Shown: piece by piece, positions 1-7,419 of the stretch
Layout of the letters: the number at the start of each line of letters is the position of its first letter
How positions within the stretch are numbered: the stretch's first letter is position 1
From: Actinobacteria bacterium IMCC26207
GTDB lineage: Bacteria > Actinomycetota > Acidimicrobiia > Acidimicrobiales > Microtrichaceae
NCBI GenBank assembly: GCA_001025035.1
Contig: LCZK01000007.1
Span: forward strand, 62,001-126,000
Direction of reading: 5' to 3'
Length of the DNA: 64,000 nt
Position numbers and translations under genes: made by a program
Notes under the pieces: generated by a model
The model's database searches: none
Seen by the model: the letters and a program-made list of their open reading frames with translations, nothing else
What the model was told of the DNA's origin: nothing

Positions 1-1137
1 AAGCTGTCTGGCGCTCTCGCTGGTTTCAGCGGCACAGATCTTGGGGCGATCGCGATCAAAGAGGCGCTTGTTCGGGCTGGGGTCGATCCCGAGCAGGTCG
101 ACTATGTGTTCATGGGTCAGGTGCTACTCGCAGGCGCTGGTCAGATGACTGCACGCCAGGCTTCTACCAAAGCTGGCATTCCGTTATCGGTTCCTTCAAC
201 CACCATCAACAAGGTCTGCTTGTCGGGTATTAACTCGATCATGATGGCCGATTTGCTCATCCAGTCTGGCCAAGCAGACATCGTCGTAGCAGGCGGCATG
301 GAGTCAATGACCAACGCCCCGTACCTGCTGCCTGGCGCACGAGCCGGCATGCGCCTCGGTGATGGCAAGGTCATTGATTCAATGATGCACGACGGCCTGT
401 TCTGCGCCATCGACCAGATTGCTATGGGAGGCGGAACTGAGAAGTACGCAGCAACTGCTGGCCTGAGTCGCGAATCCCAAGATGCTCTGTCGGCCAACTC
501 TCATGAGCGTGCCGCTCAGGCTCAGAAGAACGGTCTGTTTGATAACGAGATTGTGAACGTAGAGATTCCCCAGCGCAAGGGTGACCCGATCCTGTTCACA
601 CTTGACGAGGGTGTTCGCGGCGAAACCACTTTGGATTCGCTGTCGAAGTTGCGTCCCGCATTTGATAAAGCCGGCAACATTACTGCTGGCAACGCCTCAC
701 AAATCTCTGACGGTGGAGCTGCTGTGATCGTGGTCTCTCAGGCCGTGGCCGAGCGTCTCAGTGGCAATCCTCTTGGCGAGATCGTCTCGTACGGCCAAGT
801 TGCCGGACCCGATGCTTCGCTGCTGACGCAGCCATCACGCGCGATTCTTCAGGCGCTTGAGCGTGCAGGCAAGTCGGTTAGCGATGTTGATTTGTTCGAG
901 TTGAACGAGGCATTTGCGGCCGTGGGCGTTGCCTCCATGGCAGACCTTAGAGTCACCGACGAAATCGTCAACGTGAACGGTGGAGCGATTGCCCTTGGTC
1001 ACCCAATCGGCATGTCAGGAACTCGCATCACGATGACAATCCTGAACGAGTTGGCCCGACGCGGTGGTGGACTTGGCGCAGCGGCGCTGTGCGGTGGCGG
1101 CGGCCAGGGCGACGCCTTGCTCGTCAAGACCGTCTAA
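1..1137 (+). CDS. Thiolase / acetyl-CoA C-acetyltransferase, 5' truncated by window edge
   Basis: Beta-ketothiolase that would cleave or condense acyl-CoA with acetyl-CoA in the cytoplasm. The reading frame is open from base 1, so about 378 residues are visible. The nucleophilic Cys sits in NKVCLSG (visible residue 73); family members have it near 90, so roughly 15-20 N-terminal residues lie outside the window. The other thiolase signatures are present: NEAFA, GGAIALGHPIG with the active-site His (about 334) and the C-terminal CGGGGQG with the second Cys (about 364). This is a conventional degradative thiolase, unlike the SCP2-type proteins further on. A palindromic repeat follows it. It has no copy of the CTGAC operator nearby and may not belong to the regulon to the right. 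Confidence 0.93.
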   Translation, partial: KLSGALAGFSGTDLGAIAIKEALVRAGVDPEQVDYVFMGQVLLAGAGQMTARQASTKAGIPLSVPSTTINKVCLSGINSIMMADLLIQSGQADIVVAGGMESMTNAPYLLPGARAGMRLGDGKVIDSMMHDGLFCAIDQIAMGGGTEKYAATAGLSRESQDALSANSHERAAQAQKNGLFDNEIVNVEIPQRKGDPILFTLDEGVRGETTLDSLSKLRPAFDKAGNITAGNASQISDGGAAVIVVSQAVAERLSGNPLGEIVSYGQVAGPDASLLTQPSRAILQALERAGKSVSDVDLFELNEAFAAVGVASMADLRVTDEIVNVNGGAIALGHPIGMSGTRITMTILNELARRGGGLGAAALCGGGGQGDALLVKTV

Positions 1138-1189
1138 CCCCAGCACAACAAACGGGGACCCTCGCCCTCTTTACCCTCAACTCTGCGGC

Positions 1190-1234
1190 ATTGGCGCCGG
1201 TAAGCTACGGAATCCGTCGCTTACCGGCGCCAAT
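1190..1234. repeat. 45-bp palindromic repeat, copy 1 (REP-like)
   Basis: Perfect 16-bp arms, ATTGGCGCCGGTAAGC and its reverse complement, flank a 13-base centre that is itself almost self-complementary (ACGGA/TCCGT). It lies between the thiolase stop and the next gene. The copy at 2215-2259 is its exact reverse complement and 6368-6412 is a close copy. It could act as a transcription terminator for the thiolase, but no clean T-tract follows, so a mobile REP/MITE-like palindrome is as likely. Confidence 0.85.
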
Positions 1235-1276
1235 AGTTTTGCTTCCCCCAATTCACCTCTCATTTGGGGGACGCTC

Positions 1277-2182
1277 ATGTCCTGGTTCACAGAGGGCGCT
1301 GTTATCGCTGCCCGTCAATATGGTTTTGTCACGCATGCCCAACTGATCGGCATTGGGGGCTCAAGTTCGCAGATTCTGCGTGCAGTCAGGTCAGCTCGCC
1401 TCGAAGGCCACGGTAAAGCCGTCTTCAGATACCCCGGCTCTGCGCTCGATTGGCAGGCCCGAGTCATGCTGGCAGTGATTGCGACTGGTCCGCTTGCGGT
1501 GGCGAGCTTTCGAACTGCCGCAGCACTGTGGAATTTTGATCACTACCGCCAGGGACCCATCGAAGTTCTGTGCCCCCGTTGGGCGCGATGCCACGAGCGG
1601 CCCGTGCTCATCCACGAGACACGGCAACTGCCGACTCGGGACTTGACGGTGCATCTCGGGATTCCGATCACTGCGCCCACTCGCACCCTGATCGACCTAG
1701 GCCGCTACCTACCGGCTAGGCGACTTGGTCAAATGATGGACGACGCTGTGCGCAGAAAGATGACTTCCTACGAGGAACTTCATTTGCGAGTTGCAGAACT
1801 AGCTCGGCCTGGGCGCACTGGAATCGGCCGGGCGCGCGTGGCGTTATCGACTCGAGGAGTGCATTCAGTGGTTCCTGATAGTTCGCTAGAAGTTCTGGCT
1901 TTACGCATCCTTGACGAGGCCGGGGTTCCCGAGCCTGTTGTGCACCATTCGATTCATGTTGAGGATCAGCTTTTTGTGGTGGACATCGCCTGGCCCGAGG
2001 CGCGTCTTGCATTGGAATGCGATGGGTTTCTCTATCACAGCGGCCCGGAGCAACTTCGCTCTGATCATCAGCGACAGAACCTGCTTGCGACTGCCGGATG
2101 GACCCTGTTGCGAACGGATTGGCACACGCTGCGAACTGACCCAACCCGCTTGATTGCCCAGATAATCACCGCTTTGACCTAA
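1277..2182 (+). CDS. DUF559 domain protein with AbiEi-like N-terminus
   Basis: Predicted 301-residue protein. Residues 1-60 resemble the winged-helix antitoxin domain of AbiEi-type proteins. The C-terminal third looks like a DUF559 domain of the PD-(D/E)xK nuclease fold, with Asp236 in VVDIAWP, ALECDG at 245-250 and a late RTDWHTL stretch. Such proteins are common, scattered singletons in actinobacteria with no settled function. ATG at 1277 is chosen because GGGGG lies six bases upstream; longer in-frame extensions would run through the palindrome and the thiolase end. Mirrored copies of a 45-bp palindrome lie immediately upstream and downstream, suggesting the gene may have arrived or been retained with them. 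No abiEii-like toxin partner is seen. Confidence 0.7.
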   Translation: MSWFTEGAVIAARQYGFVTHAQLIGIGGSSSQILRAVRSARLEGHGKAVFRYPGSALDWQARVMLAVIATGPLAVASFRTAAALWNFDHYRQGPIEVLCPRWARCHERPVLIHETRQLPTRDLTVHLGIPITAPTRTLIDLGRYLPARRLGQMMDDAVRRKMTSYEELHLRVAELARPGRTGIGRARVALSTRGVHSVVPDSSLEVLALRILDEAGVPEPVVHHSIHVEDQLFVVDIAWPEARLALECDGFLYHSGPEQLRSDHQRQNLLATAGWTLLRTDWHTLRTDPTRLIAQIITALT

Positions 2183-2212
2183 ACCCCACCGCAGTTTGAC
2201 CTAAACCCCGCC
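2173..2212. repeat. 22-bp imperfect direct repeat after the DUF559 gene
   Basis: TTTGACCTAAACCCC occurs twice in tandem with a period of 22 bases, the first copy containing the DUF559 stop codon. It is a small recent duplication just before palindrome copy 2. Confidence 0.7.
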
Positions 2213-2214
2213 CT

Positions 2215-2259
2215 ATTGGCGCCGGTAAGCGACGGATTCCGTAGCTTACCGGCGCCAAT
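2215..2259. repeat. 45-bp palindromic repeat, copy 2 (exact reverse complement of copy 1)
   Basis: The same 16-bp arms as copy 1; the 13-base centre GACGGATTCCGTA is the exact reverse complement of the copy 1 centre. It sits between the convergent DUF559 and recR genes and could serve as a bidirectional hairpin terminator. Confidence 0.85.
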
Positions 2260-2282
2260 AATCTGAGCGACGGGCGGGCGGG

Positions 2283-2894
2283 TTAGGTGCGCTCTACTAC
2301 TCGGCGGCCTTCTAGGGCGCGGCTGAGTGTCAGCTCGTCTGCGTACTCAAGGTCGCCGCCCACTGGTAGCCCGCTTGAGAGTCGCGAGACAGTCAACCCG
2401 GGGACGTCCAGCACTCGCGACAGGTACAGCGAGGTGGCCTCTCCCTCAAGATTCGGATTGGTACACAGAATCACCTCGGTGATGACCCCGTCACCGACGC
2501 GAGCAATCAACTCCCGAATTTTGAGCTGCTCAGGGCCAATCCCCTGCAGATGATCGATCGCCCCAAGCAGCACGTGGTAGCGACCCGAAAAATCTCTAGT
2601 GCGTTCGATCGCGACTACGTCTCGGGGCTCTTCCACTACACACAAGACGTGCTCGTCGCGCTTTGGATCAGAACAAATTCCGCACAGATCACCCTCGGCA
2701 ATATTGAAACAGACTGAACAAAAGCCAATCCGCTCCTTCACTTGCACAATGGCCCTAGCCAGCCGGTTCGCCTCATCGGCATCGGCTTTGAGGATGTGAA
2801 AGGCAATTCGTTGTGCCGACTTCGGCCCGACCCCGGGGAGTCGACCAAGAGCGTCGATCAGGTCTTGGACTGCATCAGCGTAGGGACTTGCCAT
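2283..2894 (-). CDS. recR: Recombination mediator protein RecR
   Basis: Works with RecO/RecF to load RecA on gapped DNA. The 203-residue length is standard. In order it has an N-terminal helix-hairpin-helix ([17 protein letters not shown], residues 19-35), a four-Cys zinc finger (Cys59, Cys62, Cys71, Cys74), a Toprim domain from about residue 81 ([16 protein letters not shown]) and a C-terminal Walker-like [10 protein letters not shown] segment. It is the last gene of dnaX-ybaB-recR, one base after the ybaB stop, an arrangement conserved across many bacteria. Confidence 0.97.
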   Translation of the reverse strand: MASPYADAVQDLIDALGRLPGVGPKSAQRIAFHILKADADEANRLARAIVQVKERIGFCSVCFNIAEGDLCGICSDPKRDEHVLCVVEEPRDVVAIERTRDFSGRYHVLLGAIDHLQGIGPEQLKIRELIARVGDGVITEVILCTNPNLEGEATSLYLSRVLDVPGLTVSRLSSGLPVGGDLEYADELTLSRALEGRRVVERT

Positions 2895-3317
2895 CTACAC
2901 GCCACCAAACAAATCGCCAATATCGCCGAGCCCACCTAGCCCAGCCATCGGATCTACCTGCGCCTGAAGCTGCGCCACTTGATCATGCGCATCCTGCCAA
3001 GCCGCCGCGATGAGGTCCTCAAGCATGGAGGGATCTTCTGGGTCCACTGCACTGGGGTTGATGTGTAGGGCAACCAGATGGAGGTGGCCGTTCAGGGTGA
3101 CCGACACAACTCCCCCGCCTGCGCTGCCGACGAGTTCAGTTGCTGCCAACTGTTGTTGCGCTTCAACCGCCTGTTGCTGGACGTTCTGAGCCATTTCCAT
3201 CATGGAGCCGAAATCAAAACCGGCCATGCCAGATTCAGGGCCTTGCGCCACAACCTCAGGGCCTTGCGCCAAGACTTCGGGGGTAAGGGCAGAGTCTGCG
3301 CTCTCGGGATTGCTCAT
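2895..3317 (-). CDS. YbaB/EbfC family nucleoid-associated protein
   Basis: Small DNA-binding protein of the YbaB/EbfC family, 140 residues against the usual 100-110. The conserved part starts near Met31 (MAGFDFGSMMEMAQNVQQQ) and carries the typical Gln-rich helix followed by GGGVVSVTLNGH. The first 30 residues are an unusual extension containing a direct duplication, VLAQGPEV/VVAQGPES. Either that extension is real or translation starts at Met31. The ATG at 3317 overlaps the dnaX stop by four bases (ATGA), which favours coupled translation from the longer start. It is encoded between dnaX and recR as in most bacteria. Confidence 0.92.
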   Translation of the reverse strand: MSNPESADSALTPEVLAQGPEVVAQGPESGMAGFDFGSMMEMAQNVQQQAVEAQQQLAATELVGSAGGGVVSVTLNGHLHLVALHINPSAVDPEDPSMLEDLIAAAWQDAHDQVAQLQAQVDPMAGLGGLGDIGDLFGGV

Positions 3318-5269
3318 GTTTTCTCCTCGCTAACCTCTATCAATTTTGCACCTGGGAATGCTCGGGTCAGCCGATCGATTCCGGTCTCTGCGACGTCGTC
3401 TGCATTGTCGAGTTCGCTGATGTTGATGGCTCGAGGATCCTCAATCTCTGCCTCAATCTGCTCATCCGCCGTGGGTTCTGGGGATCCCGGCCGGCGGACA
3501 GTTCTGGGACCCTCATCGCTACCCGATGCCGAGCTGGGAGGGGCGCTCCCGCCGTACTTGGTGGAGTCGGCTTTGTCGATCAGGATCAGCGGAACTGGCG
3601 AGCCGAAATGGTTTGCGAGAGCGGCTTCAACATCGCCGCGCGAGCGCTCAGCCCTATCACGAGTGGGGGAATTCTCGAGAGCAAACACTGCGCCGTCATC
3701 AGTGACCGCCACAAAGTCACCAGTTGAAAAAATGGCTTTGGCCACACCACGCAACTGAGGCAGAACGGCTTCGGTGAAGCCGGCTCGCAACTCGTCAATG
3801 GTGAGCGCGCCGCCTGAAGGAACCGGAGCTGGGGCTGGAGCTGATGTTTGCTCTTCGGGCTGCTGGGGCGGAGCGGGCGCAGTGGGCGGAGCAGGTGCTG
3901 TGGGTGCAGTAGGCGGCGTCGGCGGAGTCGGTGCAGAAGTCGCAGCAGGCGGAATCGGTGCAGCAGGCAGAGTCGGTGCAGTCGGCGGAGTCGGTGCAGA
4001 AGTCGCTGTGGGCGGAGTCGGCGCTGCAGCGTGCGCGGCGGGCTGGCTTTGGGCTTTCGCTAACGCTGCGCGTGCCTCGGCTGCGCCACTTGCGCGACCC
4101 GGGCTAGCGCTAGTGCTTGAAGCGGGTGCAGGGCTCGCTGCTGCTGAGCTAGCAGTTGCTGGGCCCGGCGTTGCTGCTGCACCTTGCTCTAGGCGCTCAA
4201 CTCGCTCAAGCAGGGATGCCAGCGAGACATCGGCACTGCTACACAGGCGCACAAGGGCGACCTCAAGCGGCACCCGTGGGTCTGCCGCATGACGCATATC
4301 CACCAATGCAGAACCCACAGCCTCCATGGCACGAGTCAGGAGCGGCGTCCCCAGCTTGGAAGCCCAATCCCCGAACTGCTCTGCATCATCGGCCATAAGG
4401 TGCGGAACCGCTACCCCTAGCGACAACAAAAATGTGTCTCGCAGAGAATCCAGAAATGCCTTGCCCAGCACGCGAGGATCATGGCCCTGAGCTAGCGCAT
4501 CGGACACGGCCCCAATTGCCTGACCTGTGTCTCTTGAGAGCAGCGCCGAAAAGAGCTGCTCCACGGGCTCTGCACGGGTGACCACACCACCGGCGGCCAC
4601 GACTTGGTCAAGAGCTGACAGCGTGTCACGAGCGGACCCACGTCCCTGACGTACCACCCAGGCGATTGACTCGTCATCTACATCAAGGTCGGCATCGGCA
4701 TTGATCCACCGGACGTAGGTCTCGAGTTCAAGTGCAGAGAGCAGTTGGAACTCAAAGTGCTGGGTGCGGCTCTTAATCGTAGGAAGAACTTTTTGCGGAT
4801 CAGTGGTGGCCAGGACGAACCGCACGTGAGAGGGGGGTTCTTCAAGAGTCTTCAGAAGCGCGTTCGAAGCACCGGGCGAGAGCATGTGCACCTCGTCCAA
4901 GATGTAGACCTTGGTGCGTCCCGGCGAACCAACAGCCGTCCGCTCAATCAGATCTCGAATCGCATCCACTCCGTTGTTGGACGCGGCATCAAGTTCGAAC
5001 AAATCAAAGCTGCGGCCAGCCTCCATGTCTTGGCATGGGGTGCATTCACAACACGGCTCGCCTTGTTGCAAGTTGTCGCAGTTCAGGGCCTTGGCAAGAA
5101 TTCTTGCAGTCGAGGTCTTGCCAGTGCCACGCGGCCCCGAGAACAAATAGGCGTGGCCTTCGGTGTGAGTGTTTACTGCGTTGCGCAACGCACCGACTAC
5201 GTGTTCTTGCCCGCGGACCTCACTGAAACGACGAGGACGGTACCGGCGGTACAAGGACTGATAGGCCAC
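3314..5269 (-). CDS. dnaX: DNA polymerase III subunit gamma/tau
   Basis: Clamp-loader ATPase, 651 residues. The N-terminal AAA+ domain shows Walker A GPRGTGKTSTARIL (about residues 45-58), a zinc module with four Cys (CDNLQQGEPCCECTPC region), Walker B VYILDEVHMLS and sensor-1 residues. Lid and collar domains follow to about residue 365. Residues about 375-480 form a Pro/Ala/Thr-rich linker built from PTPPTA-like units, followed by the tau-type C-terminal domain. I saw no A-AAA-AAG slippery site, so a programmed frameshift giving gamma is not supported. It heads the dnaX-ybaB-recR operon, with the SRP RNA gene just upstream on the same strand. Confidence 0.97.
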   Translation of the reverse strand: MAYQSLYRRYRPRRFSEVRGQEHVVGALRNAVNTHTEGHAYLFSGPRGTGKTSTARILAKALNCDNLQQGEPCCECTPCQDMEAGRSFDLFELDAASNNGVDAIRDLIERTAVGSPGRTKVYILDEVHMLSPGASNALLKTLEEPPSHVRFVLATTDPQKVLPTIKSRTQHFEFQLLSALELETYVRWINADADLDVDDESIAWVVRQGRGSARDTLSALDQVVAAGGVVTRAEPVEQLFSALLSRDTGQAIGAVSDALAQGHDPRVLGKAFLDSLRDTFLLSLGVAVPHLMADDAEQFGDWASKLGTPLLTRAMEAVGSALVDMRHAADPRVPLEVALVRLCSSADVSLASLLERVERLEQGAAATPGPATASSAAASPAPASSTSASPGRASGAAEARAALAKAQSQPAAHAAAPTPPTATSAPTPPTAPTLPAAPIPPAATSAPTPPTPPTAPTAPAPPTAPAPPQQPEEQTSAPAPAPVPSGGALTIDELRAGFTEAVLPQLRGVAKAIFSTGDFVAVTDDGAVFALENSPTRDRAERSRGDVEAALANHFGSPVPLILIDKADSTKYGGSAPPSSASGSDEGPRTVRRPGSPEPTADEQIEAEIEDPRAINISELDNADDVAETGIDRLTRAFPGAKLIEVSEEKT

Positions 5270-5351
5270 GGGAGCATCCTAGTTGTGAGCGGAGACAGTG
5301 CTGGTTGTGAAATTCTCTTCGCCCGTGCCGGTCTTCTGCGCAGGTGTTCAC

Positions 5352-5477
5352 GTGTTTTCAGGAGGCGGCCAGGCGATCTGCGGCACACCGCAGGTTCCGC
5401 TGAGAGCTGCTGCCTTCCGGCCCTGACCCGATTCACGGGCTCCGATTGCACAGGGCCCGACCGCCACCTGAAAACAC
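5352..5477 (-). ncRNA. ffs: Bacterial small signal recognition particle RNA (4.5S type)
   Basis: On the minus strand the region contains the diagnostic SRP domain IV sequence GTCAGGGCCGGAAGGCAGCA, with the GGAAGGCAGC asymmetric/tetraloop core. It is closed by an outer helix formed by GTGTTTTCAGG (5477-5467) and CCTGAAAACAC (5362-5352). The total of about 126 nt suits a small actinobacterial SRP RNA. It lies between the tRNA-Ser gene and dnaX; the exact ends are inferred from the outer helix. Confidence 0.92.
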
Positions 5478-5507
5478 GAGTGGACACTCAGACTATCCTC
5501 TCCTCTC

Positions 5508-5595
5508 GGAGACGTGCGAGAGCGGCCGAATCGGCACGCTTGGAAAGCGTGTGTGGGGCAACTCACCGTGGGTTCGAATCCCACCGTCTCCGCCA
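5508..5595 (+). tRNA. tRNA-Ser (anticodon GGA)
   Basis: Cloverleaf by eye: acceptor GGAGACG (5508-5514) pairs with CGTCTCC (5585-5591). The anticodon stem CACGC/GCGTG encloses loop TTGGAAA with anticodon GGA. A long class II variable arm and the TPsiC loop GGTTCGAATCC follow. CCA is encoded. Confidence 0.97.
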
Positions 5596-5675
5596 CGGGA
5601 ACTGCCCGCTCGGCATCAGCTCACACTGAAGTCGGGCGGGCAGGGACTGTTTTGTGGACCCGGTAGCGTTCACCC

Positions 5676-6182
5676 ATGCGCTCTGCTCAGCCAGTCCTAC
5701 CGGCCGACCCCAATCACGAGGAATGGATGGCACTCGCGCTTGAACAAGCGCGGGCAGCAATCGCCCATGAGGACGTTCCTATCGGTGCGGTGCTCGTGCA
5801 GTTGGGTGGCACACCTCAGAACCCTGGGCCGCCTTTGGTGATTGCAGCGCGTCACAACGAACGAGAGATCAACGCCGACCCGATCGCGCATGCAGAGATG
5901 CTCGTGATCCGAGATGCAGCAGAGGCGCTTGGACGCTGGAGGCTTGATGACTGCATCGTGGTGGTGACCCTGGAACCCTGCCCGATGTGCGCTGGTGCAC
6001 TCTGGGCTAGTCGCATCAGCGGAGTTGTTTTTGGAGCAGAAGACCCCAAGGCAGGGGCCCTCGGATCGCTGTATCACCTTGGTCAAGACCCACGTTTAAA
6101 CCATGAGTTTCCGGTCCGTGGACGAGTGCTCGAGGCGCCCTGCGCAGAGCTGCTGGTTTCCTTCTTCGCTACCCGGCGCTAG
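5676..6182 (+). CDS. tadA: tRNA-specific adenosine deaminase TadA
   Basis: Deaminates A34 to inosine in tRNA-Arg(ACG). The 168 residues carry the zinc deaminase motifs His72-Ala-Glu74 (HAE, proton shuttle Glu74) and Pro-Cys102-Pro-Met-Cys105 (PCPMC). The FGAEDPKAGALGSL segment after the second motif is typical of TadA rather than other cytidine/deoxycytidylate deaminases. The gene lies between two tRNA-Ser genes, a frequent actinobacterial neighbourhood. ATG at 5676 gives the usual start a few residues before the first helix; no strong Shine-Dalgarno sequence is seen. Confidence 0.95.
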   Translation: MRSAQPVLPADPNHEEWMALALEQARAAIAHEDVPIGAVLVQLGGTPQNPGPPLVIAARHNEREINADPIAHAEMLVIRDAAEALGRWRLDDCIVVVTLEPCPMCAGALWASRISGVVFGAEDPKAGALGSLYHLGQDPRLNHEFPVRGRVLEAPCAELLVSFFATRR

Positions 6183-6201
6183 TCCCGCTAAGTTTGTGAG
6201 C

Positions 6202-6289
6202 GGAGAGTTGCCAGAGCGGACGAATGGGACGGTCTCGAAAACCGTTGAGGTGCAAGCCTCCGGGGGTTCGAATCCCCCACTCTCCGCCA
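6202..6289 (+). tRNA. tRNA-Ser (anticodon CGA)
   Basis: Acceptor GGAGAGT pairs with ACTCTCC (6279-6285). The anticodon stem ACGGT/ACCGT encloses loop CTCGAAA with anticodon CGA. A class II variable arm and TPsiC loop GGTTCGAATCC follow. CCA is encoded at 6287-6289. Confidence 0.96.
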
Positions 6290-6291
6290 CC

Positions 6292-6319
6292 AGAATCCCC
6301 CGGTTCGCTGGGGGATTCT
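6292..6319 (+). terminator. Hairpin terminator after tRNA-Ser(CGA)
   Basis: Perfect 10-bp stem AGAATCCCCC / GGGGGATTCT with an 8-base loop starting two bases after the tRNA CCA. Only a short TT follows, so it is a weak or factor-assisted intrinsic terminator. The right arm is echoed at about 6481 (GGGGGATTCTTGG). Confidence 0.7.
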
Positions 6320-6367
6320 TCGCGTGCGAACCTGCAGGGTTCGGTCCTTCGCCCCGCGACCTGAATC

Positions 6368-6452
6368 ATTGGCGCCGGTAAGCTACGGATACCGTCGCTT
6401 ACCGGCGCCAATGCGTCAGCAGTTGCGGATACCGTCGCTTACCGGCGCCAAT
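6368..6452. repeat. 45-bp palindrome, copy 3, plus a 40-bp tandem partial copy
   Basis: 6368-6412 matches the 45-bp palindrome of copies 1 and 2 (same 16-bp arms, centre GGATACC instead of GGAATCC). Its right part, CGGATACCGTCGCTTACCGG onward, is repeated once more at 6426-6452 with a 40-base period, including the trailing GCAGCAGTTGCGG spacer. The rest of 6183-6534 holds the tRNA, its terminator and no further gene. Confidence 0.85.
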
Positions 6453-6534
6453 GCGGCAGCAGTTGCGGTGCAAGCGGCCGGGGGGATTCTTGGCTTTGGT
6501 TTGTATGAGCATGTGTTTCTGACAGGATGCTGCG

Positions 6535-7362
6535 ATGACAGTTCCTGCAGTAGTTCATCTCAGTGCAGCACCCGGTGAAGATGGAGATGCTGGGATTCGC
6601 ATCCTGCAACTCGACCGACCCGATCGACTCAATGCCATGAATACCCAGCTGATTGATGACCTCCATCAGGCGATTGCCTCGCTTCGCGATGATGCATCAG
6701 CACGAGTGGTGATTCTGACTGGATCGGGCAGAGGTTTTTGCGCCGGTCTCGACTTGATGGACCCTCCTCAACGCGCAGATGCCAAGGAGCGCGGGCGGGT
6801 ACGAAGCAGCATGGATACCCAGCAGCGCATCGCGTCACTCGTGCCTGCTTTAGCGAACCTTCAGATCCCCGTGATCGCTGCCGTGAATGGAGCAGCATCT
6901 GGTGGAGGACTCGCACTTGCGCTAGCGAGTGACATTCGCATTGCCGCTGCCTCGGCGAAGTTCAACGTTGCGTTTGTTCGAGTTGGATTATCGGGATGCG
7001 ATATTGGTGTGTCCTGGTTGCTGCCGCGGCTAATCGGTGCATCAGCGGCCTTTGAGTTGTTGCTCACGGGTCGCTTAGTCGGAGCCGAGGAGGCAGACAG
7101 GATTGGCCTAGTCACGAGAACCGTTGCCGACGAGGACCTGATGGAATCGGCACTCGAGACCGCAAGGTTGATCTGCGGAAACAGTCCAACAGGAATCTGG
7201 ATGACTAAAGAAGTCATGTGGTCACAGCTCGAGGTCAACAGCCTTGAAGCAGGAATCGACTTAGAGAACCGAACCCAGATCATGTGTACCTTCACCTCTG
7301 ACCTTGGCGAGGCAGTGACGGCCTTCGCAGAAAAGCGACCACCGAGATTCACTGGCAGGTAG
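6535..7362 (+). CDS. Enoyl-CoA hydratase/isomerase family protein (divergent crotonase)
   Basis: Crotonase-fold protein of 275 residues acting on acyl-CoA thioesters. The oxyanion-hole signature SGRGFCAGLDL (about residues 63-73) and NGAASGGGLALALASD (about 120-135) are clear. The position that carries the first catalytic Glu in classical hydratases lies in VRVGLSGCDIGVSWLLPRLIG and has no Glu, so activity may be isomerase, thioesterase or altered hydratase. The family with the GCDIG-LLPR pattern is common in actinobacteria but poorly defined. It is followed by a CoA-transferase 57 bp away. No CTGAC operator precedes it. Confidence 0.88.
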   Translation: MTVPAVVHLSAAPGEDGDAGIRILQLDRPDRLNAMNTQLIDDLHQAIASLRDDASARVVILTGSGRGFCAGLDLMDPPQRADAKERGRVRSSMDTQQRIASLVPALANLQIPVIAAVNGAASGGGLALALASDIRIAAASAKFNVAFVRVGLSGCDIGVSWLLPRLIGASAAFELLLTGRLVGAEEADRIGLVTRTVADEDLMESALETARLICGNSPTGIWMTKEVMWSQLEVNSLEAGIDLENRTQIMCTFTSDLGEAVTAFAEKRPPRFTGR

Positions 7363-7419
7363 ACGAACGACCAGACTCGTTTCTGCTCTGGCGAGTGGTG
7401 AGTTGATTAGGCTGAAACG

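Noticed and set aside
1190..2259. Palindromes as ordinary intrinsic terminators
   Set aside because: Kept as repeats: no T-tract follows and the exact mirrored copies argue for a repeat family, although termination is still possible.
3774..4292. Open frame on the plus strand rich in Gly/Ala/Val
   Set aside because: It is the antisense shadow of the Pro/Ala-rich dnaX linker; no start context, no recognisable domain.
3314..5269. Programmed frameshift in dnaX giving a gamma subunit
   Set aside because: No A-AAA-AAG slippery sequence with a downstream hairpin was found in the expected region.
4745..5629. Long plus-strand open frame across the dnaX start, SRP RNA and tRNA-Ser
   Set aside because: It runs antisense through a clear dnaX N-terminus and through two RNA genes, so it is not a protein gene.
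6518..6533. CTGACAGGATGCTGCG before the crotonase at 6535
   Set aside because: Only one arm matches; the right arm lacks GTCAG, so it is not counted as an operator.
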